Origin: an uncultured Oscillospiraceae bacterium
GTDB lineage: Bacteria; Bacillota; Clostridia; Oscillospirales; Oscillospiraceae
NCBI GenBank assembly: GCA_934590355.1
Contig: CAKTOX010000002.1
Span: 1 to 64,000, forward strand
Direction: 5' to 3'
Length of the DNA stretch: 64,000 bases
Shown: positions 63,464 through 64,000 of the stretch, in pieces
Layout of the letters: every line of letters begins with the position of its first letter
Numbering within the stretch: the first letter of the stretch is position 1
The notes under the pieces: generated by a model
Seen by the model: only the letters and a program-made list of their open reading frames with translations
The model's database searches: none
What the model was told of the DNA's origin: nothing
Made by a program: the position numbers and the translations under genes

Positions 63464-64000
63464 TTATGCCTGAGACACGAATCCCCCGATGCCGTGCTTG
63501 CAGTAAGTCTCGAGCACATACGCCACTCGCTCGGGTGTCGCCGTCATTCCGGAGTCGAGCCAATATTTCACGACCGTGGATATAGACGAAACGAGCAGCC
63601 CGCGCAGACATTTTTCCGTCGAATCGCTGAGTCTTTCGGGCGCGTGCAGCTCCTGAAGAAGATAGTCGTCGGTGTGCTTTTCGATTATGCCGAGCAGCGC
63701 GGCATTGTCGCCGTAGGGACCTGCGAACACGCGGCACAGCTCCTCCTTCTCCTTGAGAAGAAGCAGGGTCTGCATCGCGGTGAGCCTCGTCTGACCGAGC
63801 TCCTCGAGCCGCTCCTGCATGGCGTCGGTCAGCTCGTTTTCGATGCTCCGCTTGAGCTCATAGGGGTCTGAATAGTGCGCATAGAAGGTGCCGCGGTTGA
63901 TGTCCGCCTCACGGCATATCTCCGTCACGCTGATTTTTTCGATGGGCTTGCGGGAAAGCAGGGTCAAAAATCCGTCGCGGATCGCCTGCTTTGTGTATTT
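63464..64000 (-). CDS. TetR/AcrR family regulator, 5' end beyond window
   Basis: At least 178 residues of a TetR-type repressor. The DNA-binding helix-turn-helix is seen at the visible start (KYTKQAIRDGFLTLLSRKPI then SVTEICREADINRGTFYAHY SDPYELKRS); the rest is the helical ligand and dimer domain, ending YCKHGIGGFVSQA. The frame remains open to the window edge, so the true start is to the right. The HTH form resembles the DhaS-like subgroup. The ligand and target are unknown; the neighbouring lipoprotein gene is on the same strand downstream with its own promoter. Confidence 0.9.
   Translation of the reverse strand, partial: KYTKQAIRDGFLTLLSRKPIEKISVTEICREADINRGTFYAHYSDPYELKRSIENELTDAMQERLEELGQTRLTAMQTLLLLKEKEELCRVFAGPYGDNAALLGIIEKHTDDYLLQELHAPERLSDSTEKCLRGLLVSSISTVVKYWLDSGMTATPERVAYVLETYCKHGIGGFVSQA

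Overview
The window reads like the chromosome of a spore-forming anaerobic Firmicute of the class Clostridia, most likely a gut Oscillospiraceae/Ruminococcaceae-type bacterium. The reasons are: GC-rich coding sequence with AT-rich intergenic promoters (sigma-A type TTGNNN-17-TANNNT); sporulation genes (sigG, spmA, spmB, dpaA, dpaB) scattered as single loci; a V-type ATPase operon instead of visible F-type genes; an SLH-domain surface protein; many TTG and GTG starts with strong GGAGG ribosome sites; and small zinc-ribbon or membrane proteins typical of that group. This placement is inference; there is no rRNA in the window.

Layout. 1-6800: asnS (cut by the left edge) diverging from a CarD-like regulator, a zinc-ribbon/BIG2 membrane protein, tRNA-Val(GAC), a YdcZ-type exporter, an ACT-domain protein followed by an attenuator-like hairpin and a short aspartokinase, a GntR regulator and sigG. 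6800-7800: a lower-GC phage-derived toxin/immunity cassette sits between sigG and spmAB. 7800-15600: spmAB, an AbrB-like regulator, a three-gene unknown operon, a phosphodiesterase, a PrsA-type foldase, an ECF sigma/anti-sigma pair that appears to control itself and a PepSY protein, hsp20, and a CAT/E2-fold protein. 15700-24600: a nine-gene V-type ATPase operon with sodium-binding residues. 24700-33400: an adenylate-forming ligase with a palindrome-rich upstream region, galE, a DUF1846 protein, dpaAB, thyA-folA and a lipoprotein. 33500-46300: a 5'-nucleotidase/SLH surface enzyme, psuG, metG, a VanW protein, hemW and htpG. 46500-54400: a CAT-fold acetyltransferase, a MATE transporter, rarA, nth and proC, interrupted by a family of intergenic repeats and a small accessory island with ribbon-helix-helix proteins, large palindromic operators and a 27-residue holin-like toxin. 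54450-64000: a lysine riboswitch with an NhaC-type transporter, a GNAT enzyme, a structured intergenic element, GDPD, an MFS transporter with a LOG-family protein, a ferredoxin-like protein, an aminotransferase, a lipoprotein and a TetR regulator cut by the right edge.

The most distinctive signals are (1) a family of intergenic repeats with terminal inverted repeats that abut or form the ends of genes and are nested in each other; (2) the ECF sigma regulon, in which two promoters share exactly TGTAACC-N15-CGTC; (3) the orphan phage-type toxin/immunity pair; (4) the small palindrome-controlled toxin island; and (5) a 17-bp inverted repeat enclosing about 73 nt after the GNAT gene, ahead of a terminator. 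No CRISPR array, complete insertion sequence or complete prophage was seen.
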